Source: Timema cristinae
Lineage: Eukaryota > Arthropoda > Insecta > Phasmatodea > Timematidae
Reading direction: 5' to 3'
Length of the DNA stretch: 64,000 bases
NCBI GenBank assembly: GCA_039000515.1
Contig: JBCFYV010000012.1
Span: forward strand, 85,156,284 to 85,220,283
Made by a program: the position numbers and the translations under genes. The notes under the pieces are model-generated. The model searched no databases, was not told the DNA's origin, and was given only the letters and a program-made list of their open reading frames with translations. Positions 20,552-32,187 of this stretch are shown piece after piece; position 1 is the stretch's first letter; the number at the start of each line of letters is the position of its first letter.

Positions 20552-22169
20552 TAGATGGGTCGAATCCACTATTCACTATTTCTTGAATCCGAATATACAT
20601 TTTATTTGTGAATCCGAATCCTAGCAAATTGTTTAAAATTTTAATGATTTACAAATAGACCTCAATTATGCAATATAGACCTAAACTGTAAATTCAGATT
20701 TATTTCAATAATGTTTTCAATTTTAATCGACCTCAACCACCCCTCGCAACATACAGGTTAAAATCAAGCCAAATTAAACAATCTAGACTTATATTATTGT
20801 TTACAAATCAAATCAATCAAAATTTGAGTGTCTTTTAGTTATTTTTAAAAATGTTGTTAAAATGAGTTTAAGCTTATAAAAAAACATGTGAAATAAACAG
20901 ATTAGGCCTAGTTAGTTATCCTTTGATCAACTTTAATCATCATTAAAGAATTATAATTTATTTTATTAAAAAATAAATAAAAATACAAACAGATATTTTT
21001 AAGAAAGACTAAAACAACATGCTTAACAATTAAACATACATTGGAAATAGTGAACTCAATAATGCCAAAGTATGTTTTGTTATTATTTTCTTATATATCC
21101 ATTATCTATCTTCGCATAGAAAACAAGAAATATATTCGATTCTTGCGGTATATGGATTTCTGAGAATACATTCTATTTAAAACAAGAACATATTTTCAAC
21201 TACAATACATTCATTCCCACTTTATAAGGCAGGACTACGTTTGAATATTTCTACAATTACTTCAATAACATATTTAAAAAAATAATAAACTCTTAGTTAA
21301 AATCAATTTAAAAATAATGAATTAGAAAGTCGTTATTTGATTCTTAAAACTCGAGAGTGCTTACTAAGCGATCAAATTACCTGAATCGATTTTAAACAAA
21401 CAATGGTTATACGATATGTAGGCCGGTAGGAATAAATAACAGTTTAATTGAATAAATAAACAGTTTAATTGGTGTCAAACGATTGACAGTATTTATTTTT
21501 CATGAAACCCAACAAAATGTACAACTTCAGGGTTGTATGCAATAAATTGGGGTTATTACATAGTTATAGATAATTAAAACCAGTTGTGTAGTAAGAATTA
21601 ACAGTATCTTTATTTTAATCATTACTCGGGCGAGTAAACATAATATGCGTCATGGCGGCTGACTTTGTATCAAGTGTAATGTGTTCTTATTTCTGTTTAA
21701 AAAAAGCCGTAATTTGTTTTATTTATTTCGAGTTTATTTGTAATTCTAGTTTTGATTTTCAATTCTTGAAGAGTTTTAATGTGTTCATTAAAATATTTAC
21801 AAGATTGTTCGTGAGATGAAAGTTTTAGAAGTGAACATGTGCTGAAACGATTGAGTCCAAGTTTCCTATAGAGGTGGGAGGGTAGGGTACTAGCCATGTA
21901 AGATTTTCCACACCAAACAATTCGTTTTACTTTTTTTTTAAATAATGATTTTATTCATGCTAATTTCTCTTCTCCGACATAATAAATATTACGGATTAAG
22001 TTGTGCTTTTCAAGTAGGCCTAAGTAATTTTTGAATTCAAAGTATTATGCTTTGTCTATGAGGTGAAAGATTTGACCATCAAATCCAGTAAAACACTGAA
22101 TTATTGAATCTCGAATACTTGTCAGGAATTGGTGGATTCGAGGATTCAAAGATTTGAGTGGCCCATCTC
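20552..22169. mobile_element. Possible non-autonomous TIR element (about 1.6 kb)
   Basis: The left end reads AGATGGGTCGAATCCACTAT and the right end, reversed, AGATGGGCCACTCAAATC. The first nine to ten bases match with one change. AATCCGAAT/GATTCGAGGATTC phrases near both ends suggest longer, eroded TIRs. The same GATGGGTCGAATC end occurs singly near 29810 and 34998. The interior is AT-rich without coding capacity. Pairing these two ends as one element is inference. Confidence 0.4.
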
Positions 22170-22781
22170 TAGTTCAAAGTATTTGAAAATGCGTGAATAG
22201 TTCAAAATTTACAATTTAGCATTACAATTTGGAATATGGATATTAAAAAATTAATATTCGAATATTCACATACCCCCAGTTAAAATGTGTGTTGTGTGTA
22301 ATAAATAAACATTCTCTTAACTAGGCCTATAATAACAAACACGAGTTTAGTAACTATTCCACTTTTAGATTTGTGAAGCCACTTCTGTGATGACGTCACC
22401 AAAGTGTCTCACGCAACATTTTTGTTAGTTCCGGTGTATATCTCGAGTGGCGAGCATGTGCTCTTTATTCTTTAAATGTTTATTGTTCTTTAATAAATAA
22501 AACTAACAATGTGCATCAATCACAACCATTTTAGTGGTAATGAGTATGTTATTATGTTTATTAAAATTATAACCAGTAGAATAGTTATAAAAGAAAAGAT
22601 TCAGATTTATTATTTTAAAAATCAAAAGTTTGTTTAAGATTTTAAATCTGACAAGTACATTAATGACTTTCCTTCAAGTGTTCTGGAAAGTCTTGGCTTC
22701 ACACAGGCTTAACAAGAGTTATAGAACAATTAAAATCCATATCTTTTTGAGCTAAGCCCCCATGAGCTCTGGGCCTTATAG

Positions 22782-22862
22782 TGCTATTATTTGTTCAATG
22801 TAACATTGCTATTATTTGATCAATGTAACATTGCTATTATTTGATCAATGTGACATTGCTAT
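22782..22862. repeat. 25 bp tandem repeat, 3.2 units, near an SF3B2 splice donor
   Basis: TGCTATTATTTGATCAATGT (first unit with TTG for TGAT) starts at 22782, 22807 and 22832, plus a partial unit. It ends about 27 bases from the exon 10 donor at 22888. Confidence 0.9.
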
Positions 22863-22888
22863 TTCCCAGAATAGTGAAGTTACATCAC

Positions 22889-23243
22889 CTGTAGGTCCTG
22901 CACTTGGATACCAAAGACATCCCCATAGAGGGGTCGGCCATTTTCATCAACAGGAGGTTTACCCCAGCCCCCAGCATGATAACCGAAAGAACATCCCTCA
23001 GGGATGGGCGCGTTGAGCCCTGCTATCTTGAGGTTAGGGTAGGAAGGTGGGGGCCCATAGCGTTGCATGGCAATAAGCCAGGGAGGTGGGACTTTATGGG
23101 CATTGGGGCCTGTTGGCATGCCCAGCGCTGTGCGCAGTTCATCTGTGAGGTCCCCAGGTTTCTTCTCCTTCAAACGGGTCTCAAACTCCTTGCCTTCATA
23201 GTAGAGATCCCCGTGGATGGACATGCGAGGCTTGGTCTGCCAC
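22889..23243 (-). CDS. SF3B2: SF3B2 coding exon 10 (PSP domain)
   Basis: The largest exon (355 bases, entry phase 2, exit phase 0) follows TTTGTGTCAG and ends before GTGATG. It encodes the most conserved block of SF3B2. First comes WQTKPRMSIHGDLYYEGKEF. Then comes the proline-rich PSP domain, which reads KKPGDLTDELRTALGMP, GPNAHKVPPPWLIAMQRYGP and PPSYPNLKIAGLNAPIP. It ends CSFGYHAGGWGKPPVDENGR and PLYGDVFG. No substitution breaks a family motif. In the human SF3b complex this region binds SF3B4 and helps hold the U2 snRNP at the branch site. The minus frame's upstream ATG lies in the intron and is not a start. Confidence 0.98.
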
Positions 23244-26200
23244 CTGACACAAACAGCAGACACTTTTCTCAATGTGTCCTGAACAGATCTCAACTGTTGA
23301 TACTCAAAGTTGTATTACATTTTCTTGATTAGCAAATGGTTATAGAGAGGGATGTGCAAGACTCAGCAATATTTCAATCAGATGAGAAAAAAAATCTCGA
23401 TCTTGTCTCGAAAGTTAAAAATGAATTTTGAAAATTGGAGAAATTTGAAGAAAAAAATTGAAATAAAAATAAATGCCTTAAGAAATTTACAAACCAAACA
23501 GAAAATGTATTATTCCTAATAATATTTTACAAACCTGAAAATTGATAGTTGGTTATAAATATTGTTTTAAAATATCAAACTATATGCCATTATAAGCAGT
23601 TACACTACAAAATTAAATTATAAATGGTGTACATTGCAACTATACTCTTTCACATCCCTAATTATAGATTGTGATAAGCCCACTAGTCCGCGATTTAATC
23701 CCAATTGAAAATATTTGTCCAATATCTGATTTTTTATTCACTCTCAAGATAAATACTCCAGAGGTTCCACAACATGTACTATGCTGAAACCATTTTATTA
23801 ACATAATTAAATGTATAAAAAGCTTTGAAATGTCAAGGGTTACCACCCATTTACTTCAACATCCCAAATTATTTTTGCAACTGAAGTTTGGAGTACCATA
23901 TCCATTTAATTAACGAAGAATAAGGTTAATTTAAATTTAATAAATTAATATTTTTAATGAAAATTAAATACAAATGTGACATGAACAAACAGTCCTTAGT
24001 TATAGCATTTTTATATTTTTTCTGGCGTTCAGGATCCCGCACAGCCCTAGTTTTTATCTAAGTATAATTGTGAGCTTTTTTTTTTCTAGAAAGATATAGA
24101 AATTGATTGCCTATACTATAACCTTAAATTTTCAACAGTGAAAGAATTAAAAAGCATAAATTCATCATCAAGAAAAGAAAAAGTTATGGTCATAAATATT
24201 GTTTTTCAATATCAAACTTTGACAATGTCTCTATGAGGTAAATGTATTATATTTGAAATAAAGTACATGGAAGGTGGATAGAAACATAATATAAAAAGAA
24301 CGAATACAATATGATTTTTACAGTGAAAAATAGAACATAGTTAGTTCACAGTTTACATTGTAGCTATTGGACAAAGAGGTAATGACTGCCTCTTGAAGAA
24401 AATTGATCGTTACCACTCAATCCCTCAACCCAGGTTTCATTCTATGGGAACTTATCAGGAGGGAATGTGAAATATCCAAAAAACAGAAAAGGAAGAAAAA
24501 GTAAATTTGTAAAGAATGAAAGACACTTAGATAGGACCATGTAAAATGAATAACATAGATAGGAGACAGCATTGTAAACTGTGTTCTTCTTTTCATTGTA
24601 AAAGTCATTGTGTTCTTTCCTTTTATATGTTTCTATCTACCTTTCCTGTACCTTCTTCCAAATGTAATACATTTAAAAAGAGAGAACAGAATGAAAAAGG
24701 TTTTCCTTAGAGATATATATTACATATAAAGTGACCTATCATTCTATAAAAATTTCTTTTTTCTCCCTTTTAGGAATTTGTGTTGCACATTTCGGACTCC
24801 ACCCTGATGAATTCAGGGACTGGGCATTAACAATCAAATTTCTTCAAGAGGCATCCATTACCTCTTTATCCAATGGCAGCAATTTAAAGTGTGAACTGTG
24901 TTCTTTTCATTGTAAAAAAACATATTGTGATCGTTCCTATTATGTGTTTCTACCCAGCTTTCCTGTAACTTCTTCCAAATATAGAACTTTGACATTATGA
25001 ATGGTTAAACTTCAAAATTCAATTATAAATGGTACACATTGCAGCTATGACCATTTTATTAATTACAATTAAAATGCCCACAAACTATCTTATGTTTTTT
25101 GAAAGGACTATAAGACAATCCAAAGCAAGACAGACAAATTATCAAAAAAAACTCAAGCAATCTAAAGCTATATATCTATTTTAATACACATGAGTGATGT
25201 ATAAGGCTTCAAAACTTCAACTTGGCTTTGAGAAAAGGGTTTTATCAAATTAGAATGAATTATTACAAACAATTGTGTGATAAAAAATTATAAGTGATTT
25301 TAATGCATAAAATTATATGAATAAGCACAAAGTATTTTTAATATACTACAACTACCCAAAAATATTCAAACATCGATTTGGCTTAAAAAATATTTTCTAC
25401 ATTCGAATGAGTTCACTTTGAATTTAAAAAAAGTGGACTTTGCACATCCCTGAAACATCTCTGATCCTTAAAAAAGTTGTTTTTTACATTGTTAAGTGAA
25501 ATTTGTTTTAGACTATAATACTGCTTATTGATGGTTCAGAACCAATTATAATTGTATAATTAACTTAACATTCAGGCCTCGGACCAGTAATTTAATACTT
25601 AACTGAATGTATGAATGTTATAATGAATCGATTATATGAAGGAATTTTAACATTTAATTATTTGTATTTTAATTTGTTCTATTATATTTATATTTCATCA
25701 TATTTTCATAATCCTTCCCAGGATTCAGATTAAAAATTCTGGATTTGAAGGTAAAATAGAGATTTATCGAGATTCAGATTCATAAAATATGGGATTCGAC
25801 CCAACTCTACTTATAAAATATCATCTTTTCCTATTAAAACAAAATATTTAAAAAATACTAAATCTCTCACAAAAAAGTATGTTTTATTTAAAAAATATTA
25901 GTACATCCAGATATTATTATCTATACTGGCACGATAAAAAACCAAATGTATACCATTCAAAATAATAAGATAATGTAATGGACATGTTTTGATGATAATA
26001 AGTAAGGTGAAGGTGCATTTTGTATGTTTGATATTTAAAAGCCACTTTGGTCATTAATTTGCGCTAAAAATATGTATTCAGTGATAAATATTAGTATCAA
26101 TTATTAGTTTTGTGGAAATAAAAGTGACTACAACTTGGGGTAGGAAACTATCTACACAGTGGAAGATAAGGTTAATTCAACTTTAATATATTAATAATAT

Positions 26201-26784
26201 TATTAATAAACATTAAATACATTGATTCCTTGATCAAATTGTAAGTTTTTAGCATTAATTTATTTCCGGCCGAGATTTGGAAACCCGCACTAAACTAATA
26301 GCAATGTATTAATATTTTGATTTGTATTTTATGTATGTTTACATTAATTTAACCACAAACTGTTTTCCAAATTTTGCTCTAAGTTTGGAATCCTGTACAG
26401 AACTAGCTAGTTAGTGAAATTTGGTCTTTTATTGCAGAGATTTTGAAAAAATTTGGCTGTAATCATTATAAATTAAATAAACTAAGACAATTATATTAAA
26501 CAAATTAAATTTTTATTTTGCTTTTACTTCATTTCTTTAAACTTTCACTTCACATGTGTAAAAGTTGCCTTTCCACACCTCTATTAAGTGAGTGGTAAAT
26601 GATTTAACTAGTATTTTTTATAAAGTTTAGTTTAGAGAAATTGTACGGCATTTAAATGGTATAATATTGATACATTTTTAAAACCATTAAAATAGGGTAG
26701 GCTATCAAGATAAAAACAATGGTTGTCAAAGTTAGTCACAATATCAGCAGCACTCAAGTTATGTAACGTTTTGGCAGTCCTTAC
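23244..26784 (-). other. SF3B2 intron 9 (between coding exons 9 and 10)
   Basis: AT-rich. It holds one short hAT-like MITE (25206-25455). Two related segments, at about 24355-24680 and 24815-24990, share GACAAAGAGGTAATGACTGCC (inverted in the second) and GTGTTCTTTTCATTGT phrases, so an inverted duplication is likely. An AGATTCAGATTCATAAAATA and GATTCGACCCAAC segment at about 25720-25812 resembles the TIR element at 20552. No exon is seen. Confidence 0.5.
25206..25455. mobile_element. Short hAT-like MITE copy
   Basis: It starts AAGGCTTCAAAACTTCAACTTG and ends AAAAAAAGTGGACTTTGCACA then TCCCTG. Both ends match, in diverged form, those of 27265-27933 and 43968-44395. Confidence 0.5.
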
Positions 26785-26987
26785 TTGAAGAAGGCGTCAT
26801 GCAGTTTCTGGTAATCAATGTCAATCTTGCCGAGTTTGGGGCGTGCACGTTCCCTCATTTTAGCTTTTAGAGTTCGTTGGTCTTCCTTCTCTTGAAGTGC
26901 TGCCCTCATCTCCATGATACCAGTCTTTTTTATGAACTCAGGGAGGTCAAACGGGGGTTTCTCGATACCACGCTTGCCTTGCAAGTA
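26785..26987 (-). CDS. SF3B2: SF3B2 coding exon 9
   Basis: After TTTTTGCTCAG the frame reads YLQGKRGIEKPPFDLPEF, then IKKTGIMEMRAALQEKEDQR and KMRERARPKLGKIDIDYQKL then HDAFF. It ends CAA before GTAAGG, and the split codon AA|G joins exon 10 as K-W. This is the DUF382 part of SF3B2. Entry phase is 0 and exit phase 2, consistent with both neighbours. Confidence 0.98.
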
Positions 26988-27264
26988 CTGAGCAAAAACA
27001 CATGGGTTAAACATTGAACTAAACTTTCAAACACTATTCAAACTTAAAAATTAATAAAAATTCCAGTAAAAAATAATAATAAAATCAAATTTTCTTATGA
27101 TGCGGTGCAGAAAATTAAACCCTTATGTTGCTACTGGAGAAATATTTGATTTATTTTAGCCAAAAAAAATGTAATGCTATAAAAACTGTAAAATTTCTCG
27201 CGCTCCCTACTGCCTCAGCTTAATAGCTATGAAAGGTCTAGCAAGCTGGTAGTGGAAAATAAAT

Positions 27265-27933
27265 AATGATGTGCGAAGCTTCGAAAAGTCGAAGTTGGAG
27301 TTCAAATCTACTTCGGCTTCAACATCTACAATAACCTTGGCATATTCAAAAAATTTTGAAGGAATGATAAAACTTCGATAAATTATCAACTGATTTAACT
27401 TTATCTTACTAAATATTACATATTTCAATATTTGATCATTTTAAAATGGATACTAAACCAAATTTTAACACAGACTAGTAATTTAACTAGCACAACGTAA
27501 GCATAGATAAAAAATGAATCATCCCAGCTAGCGTCTAATGTTTAGTCCTTAATATTCCATCTCTTTGGAATTATCTGTGACAAATTTACAAGTGCATTTT
27601 GTCACAGAAGATTTCATAGTTTCTTTGCATTTTCTTTATTATTCAAAATGGTTAATACGGAAAGTAGGAAACAAAAACAGAATTTAATTTATAATTATTA
27701 TCATAGAAATGCAGATAAAAAGAAATGAATGTGTAAAGTTTGCCAAATATTTGTATCAACTCCATGATGTAAGTAAATATTAAAACTTTATTGATAATTT
27801 ACTATGCTTATCAGTAAGCCTGTGTGCATTAATTTTATATATATAGGCCTTCGACTTTGACTTTTCTTCGCAAGTTTCAAGCTTAGCTCTGACTTCGCTT
27901 CGTATTTAAAAAGTGGCCTTCGCACACCCCTAA
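27265..27933 (+). mobile_element. hAT element with BED-finger N-terminal remnant
   Basis: The ends are TGTGCGAAG (27270-27278) and its exact complement CTTCGCACA (27918-27926). The right end extends as CCCC, as expected of a hAT TIR. AAATAAAT flanks both sides (27257-27264, 27934-27941), a plausible 8 bp duplication. Inside, plus strand near 27650, an ATGGTTAATACGGAAAGTAG frame gives TESRKQKQNLIYNYYHRNAD and KKK, a stop, then CKVCQIFVSTP: the first Cys pair of a BED zinc finger. The rest of the transposase is missing. A second copy is at 29905-30480. Confidence 0.75.
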
Positions 27934-28679
27934 AAATAAATTGATGGTTTGAATTAAAAAACTAGTACAGGCCACAGGCCAAAAACAGTAATCTAAGACT
28001 GTATTTGGCTTTCATATTGGTATTTTACGTTTAGCCTTGCTCTTGAACTTTGTGTTGTCTTCCCTTGCTGCTTGTAGGAGTGGTTTGTTGCGAGACCGTT
28101 CATTTACTTTGGTTGGGTGTGCAGGCAGGGCTTATTTCTTTGGGATGATAGAGGGATTTTAGTTTGTTTTTTTGTAAGTTGTTCGGGTTGGGGCTGTAAA
28201 AATGGTGACCAAGTCACAAATCGTTGTCGAATAAATCAGAAGATATATATGAATAATTATTGTTTGCAACTCATAGAACTGGTAAGTTATCAAAGTTCTA
28301 TGGATCAACTAAACTTAAACTGTTTGCAATAGGAACTAGTGTAAAATTGTGTAAAATTATACATTTGTGAAGTATTGTGTATTGTATGGGTATTGAGCAT
28401 GCTCGTTGTATTGTGAATGAGATGTGAGTTTTGTTTAACATCCAAGACTACAAGTGTATACATTTACACTACCGAAATGATAAATTTTGAATATCTGGTT
28501 GTTCGAAAAGAAATATGGTGACACAAACAAAAGACTTAATTTGCCTAGGTACATCGATGACTAAACCATCAGCTGGTTGCCAAGAAGTCCCAGGAAGGTG
28601 CCTGATCTTGTCTAACATGAGAGTTTAGGTTATTTATTACCTCAGTGTACCATGTTTTATAGTTTTGAACTTTCTGTTG

Positions 28680-29270
28680 GTATGACCTGGTAAAGTGTCC
28701 TCTATTATTGTGTGGACCTGGTGCATAGCTGGCTTGGTAAAGTGGTCTGTATTATTATTTTGTTGTGTTTACGTGGAACATGACTGACCTGGTAAAGTGT
28801 GCTGTATTGTTTTATTATTGTGTGTACCTGGTACGCGGCTAGCTTGGTAAAGTGGTCTGTATTATTATATTGTTGTGTTTACGTGGAACATGACTGACCT
28901 GGTAAAGTGTGCTGTATTGTTTTATTATTGTGTGTACCTGGTACATGGCTGGCTTGGTAAAGTGTTCTGTATTATTATATTGTTGTGTTTACGTGGAACA
29001 TGACTGACCTGGTAAAGTGTTCTGTATTAATATATTGTTGTGTATACCTGGCACATGACTAGCATGGTAGTGTGTCCTATATTGTTTTATTATTGTGTGT
29101 ACCTGGTACGTGGCTAGCTTGGTAAAGTGTTCTGTATTAATATATTGTTGTGTATACCTGGCACATGACTAGCATGGTAGTGTGTCCTGTATTGTTTTAT
29201 TATTGTGTGTACCTGGTACACGGCTGGCTTGGTAAAGTGTTCTGTATTATTATATGGTTGATGTCGGATA
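28680..29270. repeat. 55/110 bp minisatellite with higher-order structure
   Basis: About ten units of 55 bp. Two unit types alternate: one with GTGGAACATGACTGACCTGG, the other with CTGGTACGCGGCTAGCTTGG. Both continue TAAAGTG...CTGTATT. The GTTGTGTTTACGTGG mark recurs exactly every 110 bases (28762, 28872, 28982). Later dimers carry GCACATGACTAGCATGG variants. It lies in the SF3B2 intron between exons 8 and 9. Confidence 0.92.
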
Positions 29271-29904
29271 CACATTCATTGCTGTGTGGCTTAATGCACT
29301 TGTATTTTGTCATTCAGACCAGGTAAAGATATTCCAATAACTGTAATATTTTTCATTGTAAAATATAGGGTTGTGGTATTTTTGTCTTTATTTCTAACCA
29401 TTTAGTATTTAGTCTGTTTCTCCATAAAGACCGAGCATCTGTTCTGACTGAGTGAATGAACCATGTGGGAGACCACCCCCAAAGAGTCTAAAAATGTTTG
29501 CCAAAACTTGAGCTAGCCAAACAATTTTTATTTAAATTATTATTTTTTGTTATTTGCATGGGAGGCTTACAGTAATGAATATAAAAATAAAAATCTTAAT
29601 GAACGAGCCCTGGTGAGGCTCCTCCCAAACATTATCTTACCCTTGGTCTCCTTTCTCCTCAAAACCTAGCAATAAAAGTCTGGAAAAATATAACTGAGGA
29701 TTTAGTCAAGGTTTATAAATTGTTTGAGCTTCGTGAAAACATTTTTCAAAATTTGAAAACTTCAAGTATTCATAATTTATTAATTTGTTTTAATTCAATT
29801 CTAAGTAGAGATGGGTCGAACCCTATTTTTCTCAAATTCTAACTTTCATTTTATAAATAAATCCAAACTCAAAAACCAAATCTTATTATATAATTTGTGT
29901 AAAA

Positions 29905-30480
29905 GTACTAAGCTTTGAAATGTCGAAGTCGAAGGTCAAATCTCCTTCAGCTTCGACTTCGACATCTACATCGCATATTTGAAAAATTTCGAAGTAAGGA
30001 TAAAACTTCAATAAATTATCAAACGATTTAATTTTATCTTACTAAATATTACATTTTTCAATATTTGATAATTTTAAAACCGTTACTAAACAGAATTTTA
30101 ACATTGACTAGTAATTTAACTAACACAACATGGATTAAAAACGGGTAAGTAAATGTTAATATAATATATTCACTATCGCCAACATAGTTTCGTAAAAAAT
30201 AAAAATACCTATAAAGAAATGACACCATGGTCACATGTATGAAGCAGAGAAAGCGCTTGCGTCTAATGTTTGGTCCTTAATATTCCATCTCCTTGGAATT
30301 ATCTGTGACAAATTTACAAATGCATTTTGACCCAGAAGTTTTTTATAGCTTTTTCTTATTTTCTTTATTACTATTCAAAATGGCTGATACGGAAAGTAGG
30401 AAACGAAAACGGAATTTAATTTATTATTATCAAAGAAATGCAGATAAAAATATATGATATGTAAAGTTTGTAAAATAATA
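29905..30480 (+). mobile_element. Second copy of the BED-remnant hAT element
   Basis: It starts CTAAGCTTTGAAATGTCGAAG and follows the 27265 copy base for base in long blocks (TAATTTAACTAACACAACAT; CTTAATATTCCATCTCCTTG). It includes ATGGCTGATACGGAAAGTAG at 30379, encoding MADTESRKRKRNLIYYYQRN. It breaks off near 30480 before the Cys pair, so the right end is lost. Confidence 0.7.
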
Positions 30481-30734
30481 TTTCTTCCTACTTTAATTTC
30501 TTCCATTCTTCTCCTCTCACACACTTTAAAAGTTATCTGATCCTCCAATCTCTTTCTTGAACTTCCTTGTGGTCTTTTTTCTACATACTTCAATGCCAAC
30601 ATTATTTACATATTGCACTATTATATTTTTGTAGAAAAACAACAAAAGACTTAAAAGTTTAACTTATGAAAAACCTTTGAGAAAATGGCCATTTAGGACA
30701 TGCACAAAATCAATAGAAATTGAAAGTTATGTTG

Positions 30735-31115
30735 AGTGCATTACAAGTTTGTGAGAAGCATGTTAACTGTCAAGAGTAGAAATAAGATTAGGAATGAAGC
30801 TATCCAGGAAAGAGTGAGGTACAGGAGTAAATGAGATAGTAAAGGAAGCAAGACTGAGATAGTTTGGACATGTAATGAGGATCGAACAAGGGAGGATGCC
30901 ATAAGGCCAAAGAAACTGTTGGCAATTAAATATGTAGGAAAAAGACTGCAGGGGAGGCCAAGAAAAAGATGGGAGGAGCAGATAACAGAATGTGTTCTGA
31001 GCGAGAGGAGAAGAATGGAAGAAATTAAAGTAGGAATAATGGCGGAAGGCTAGAGGAAGATGGAGACAATTTACTAAACTGACCTGGCCACAAACTGTAA
31101 ATAGTTGAAGATGAT
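30735..31115 (+). mobile_element. LINE 3' end fragment
   Basis: It matches 11990-12350 closely: AAGCATGTTAACTGTCAAGA, GGAAGCAAGACTGAGATAGT, TGGGAGGAGCAGATAACAGA and an AAACTGTAAATAGTTGAAGA end. In the coding sense it holds a RLRxFGHVMR / RGRPRKRWEEQ thumb-end motif typical of non-LTR RTs. It abuts the Penelope-like element at about 31126. Confidence 0.8.
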
Positions 31116-31125
31116 GAGTTGATAT

Positions 31126-31387
31126 ATTTTTATTGTTTCAGCTTCGTAATTGTTGAAGTAGGTCAGTTAAATCGTTGGGTTCTGAACATATCTGTTTGGC
31201 TCGTGTGGCAAGGCTGAATGGTAGAGACCTTTTTGTGTATGAAGGATGGCTGCTATGGTAGTGGAGGTATTGTTGGTGATTGGTGGGTTTTATATGTACA
31301 GTGGTACGAATTTGGTTATTTTCAAGGACCAGATTCACATCAAGGAAGGTAAGACTATGATGTGATTTATTGTGGGTGAAGTTTAGG
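31126..31387 (-). pseudogene. Inverted piece of a Penelope-like RT
   Basis: The minus strand reads SLTFLDVNLVLENNQIRTTV, then HIKPTNHQQYLHYHSSHPSY and TKRSLPFSLATRAKQICSEP, the C-terminal part of a Penelope-like reverse transcriptase. Its final ICSEPNDLT overlaps, in protein terms, the ICSEPDDLT that opens the plus-strand piece at about 31390. The two pieces lie back to back and share about 30 homologous bases, so this is an inversion or a second copy, not one continuous element. Confidence 0.85.
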
Positions 31388-32187
31388 GGGCTGCAAAACG
31401 GATATGTTCAGAACCCGACGATTTAACTGAATATTGTAAACAACTCTCCACAGTTTTCCAAAGTAGAGGTTACCCCAAGCCTCTAATAGACAACCAAATC
31501 TCCAGAGCACTCTCCAGGGATGACCACGACCCTCCAAAAAAAGTTGAGGACATGCCTCTCACAACTCAATACCATCCTGGTCTACAACGTATCAACACCA
31601 TCCTTAAATGTGGTTACAAATTCCTAACCAGTTCTACCCAGACCCAAAACCTTCTTAGTTCACCCCCAAGAGTCACTTTCAAACGGCCACCCAATCTCCA
31701 CAATATTCTAGTCCATCCCAAACTTCCTGACCCCAAGAGAATCCGAGAAGGAAAACCTACTACCAAAGGTTCACACCCCTGCGGTAGCACCCGTTGCAGC
31801 ACATGTGGAATCCACCTACCAGCTACATCCTTCAACAGTAAAGTAACCAAATTGGAATACAAAATCCCTGGGTATTACAATTGCAAAACCAATAACTTGA
31901 TATATCAACTACAGTGCAAATCATGTGATGCAGAATATATAGGCCTCACTAGAGGTTCTCTCAGACAGCGAATGAACAATCATCGCTTTGACACAAACCA
32001 CAAAGATCCGGACAAGCCTATACCCATCCATGCTAGTACCCACAACCAGGACTTTCAAACCTGCTACACCACCAAAATATTAAGAGCATTTCCCAAACAG
32101 TGCAACAGTTCTCAACTTAGACAGTGGGAACTGGCCCACCAATGGATTACCAAATCAAGATTACCACCAGGCCTCAACAGAAGATAG
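31388..32187 (+). CDS. Penelope-like element ORF: RT tail, linker and GIY-YIG nuclease
   Basis: The frame is open from about 31390 to the TAG at 32185-32187; the ATG at 31552 is internal. It starts inside the RT (RICSEPDDLTEYCKQLST, then RGYPKPLIDNQISRALSRDD). Next is a Cys linker (CGSTRCSTCGIHL, 31787-31825). The GIY-YIG nuclease follows: NNLIYQLQCKSCDAEYIGLT, then RGSLRQRMNNHRFD with the catalytic arginine, and the terminal WELAHQWITKSRLPPGLNRR. In this family the nuclease nicks target DNA for priming. The open frame over 260 codons suggests a fairly recent insertion, but the front of the RT is missing, so it is not autonomous. It lies in the SF3B2 intron between exons 8 and 9, antisense to that gene. 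Confidence 0.9.

Noticed and set aside
22880..23293. Minus-strand ORF starting MRSVQDTLRK as a stand-alone gene
   Set aside because: The first 17 residues come from the intron before SF3B2 exon 10. The splice acceptor at 23244 and phase with exon 9 show where the exon begins.
28680..29270. CRISPR-like array of repeats and spacers
   Set aside because: Units are contiguous 55 bp repeats with graded divergence and no unique spacers, and the genome is animal.
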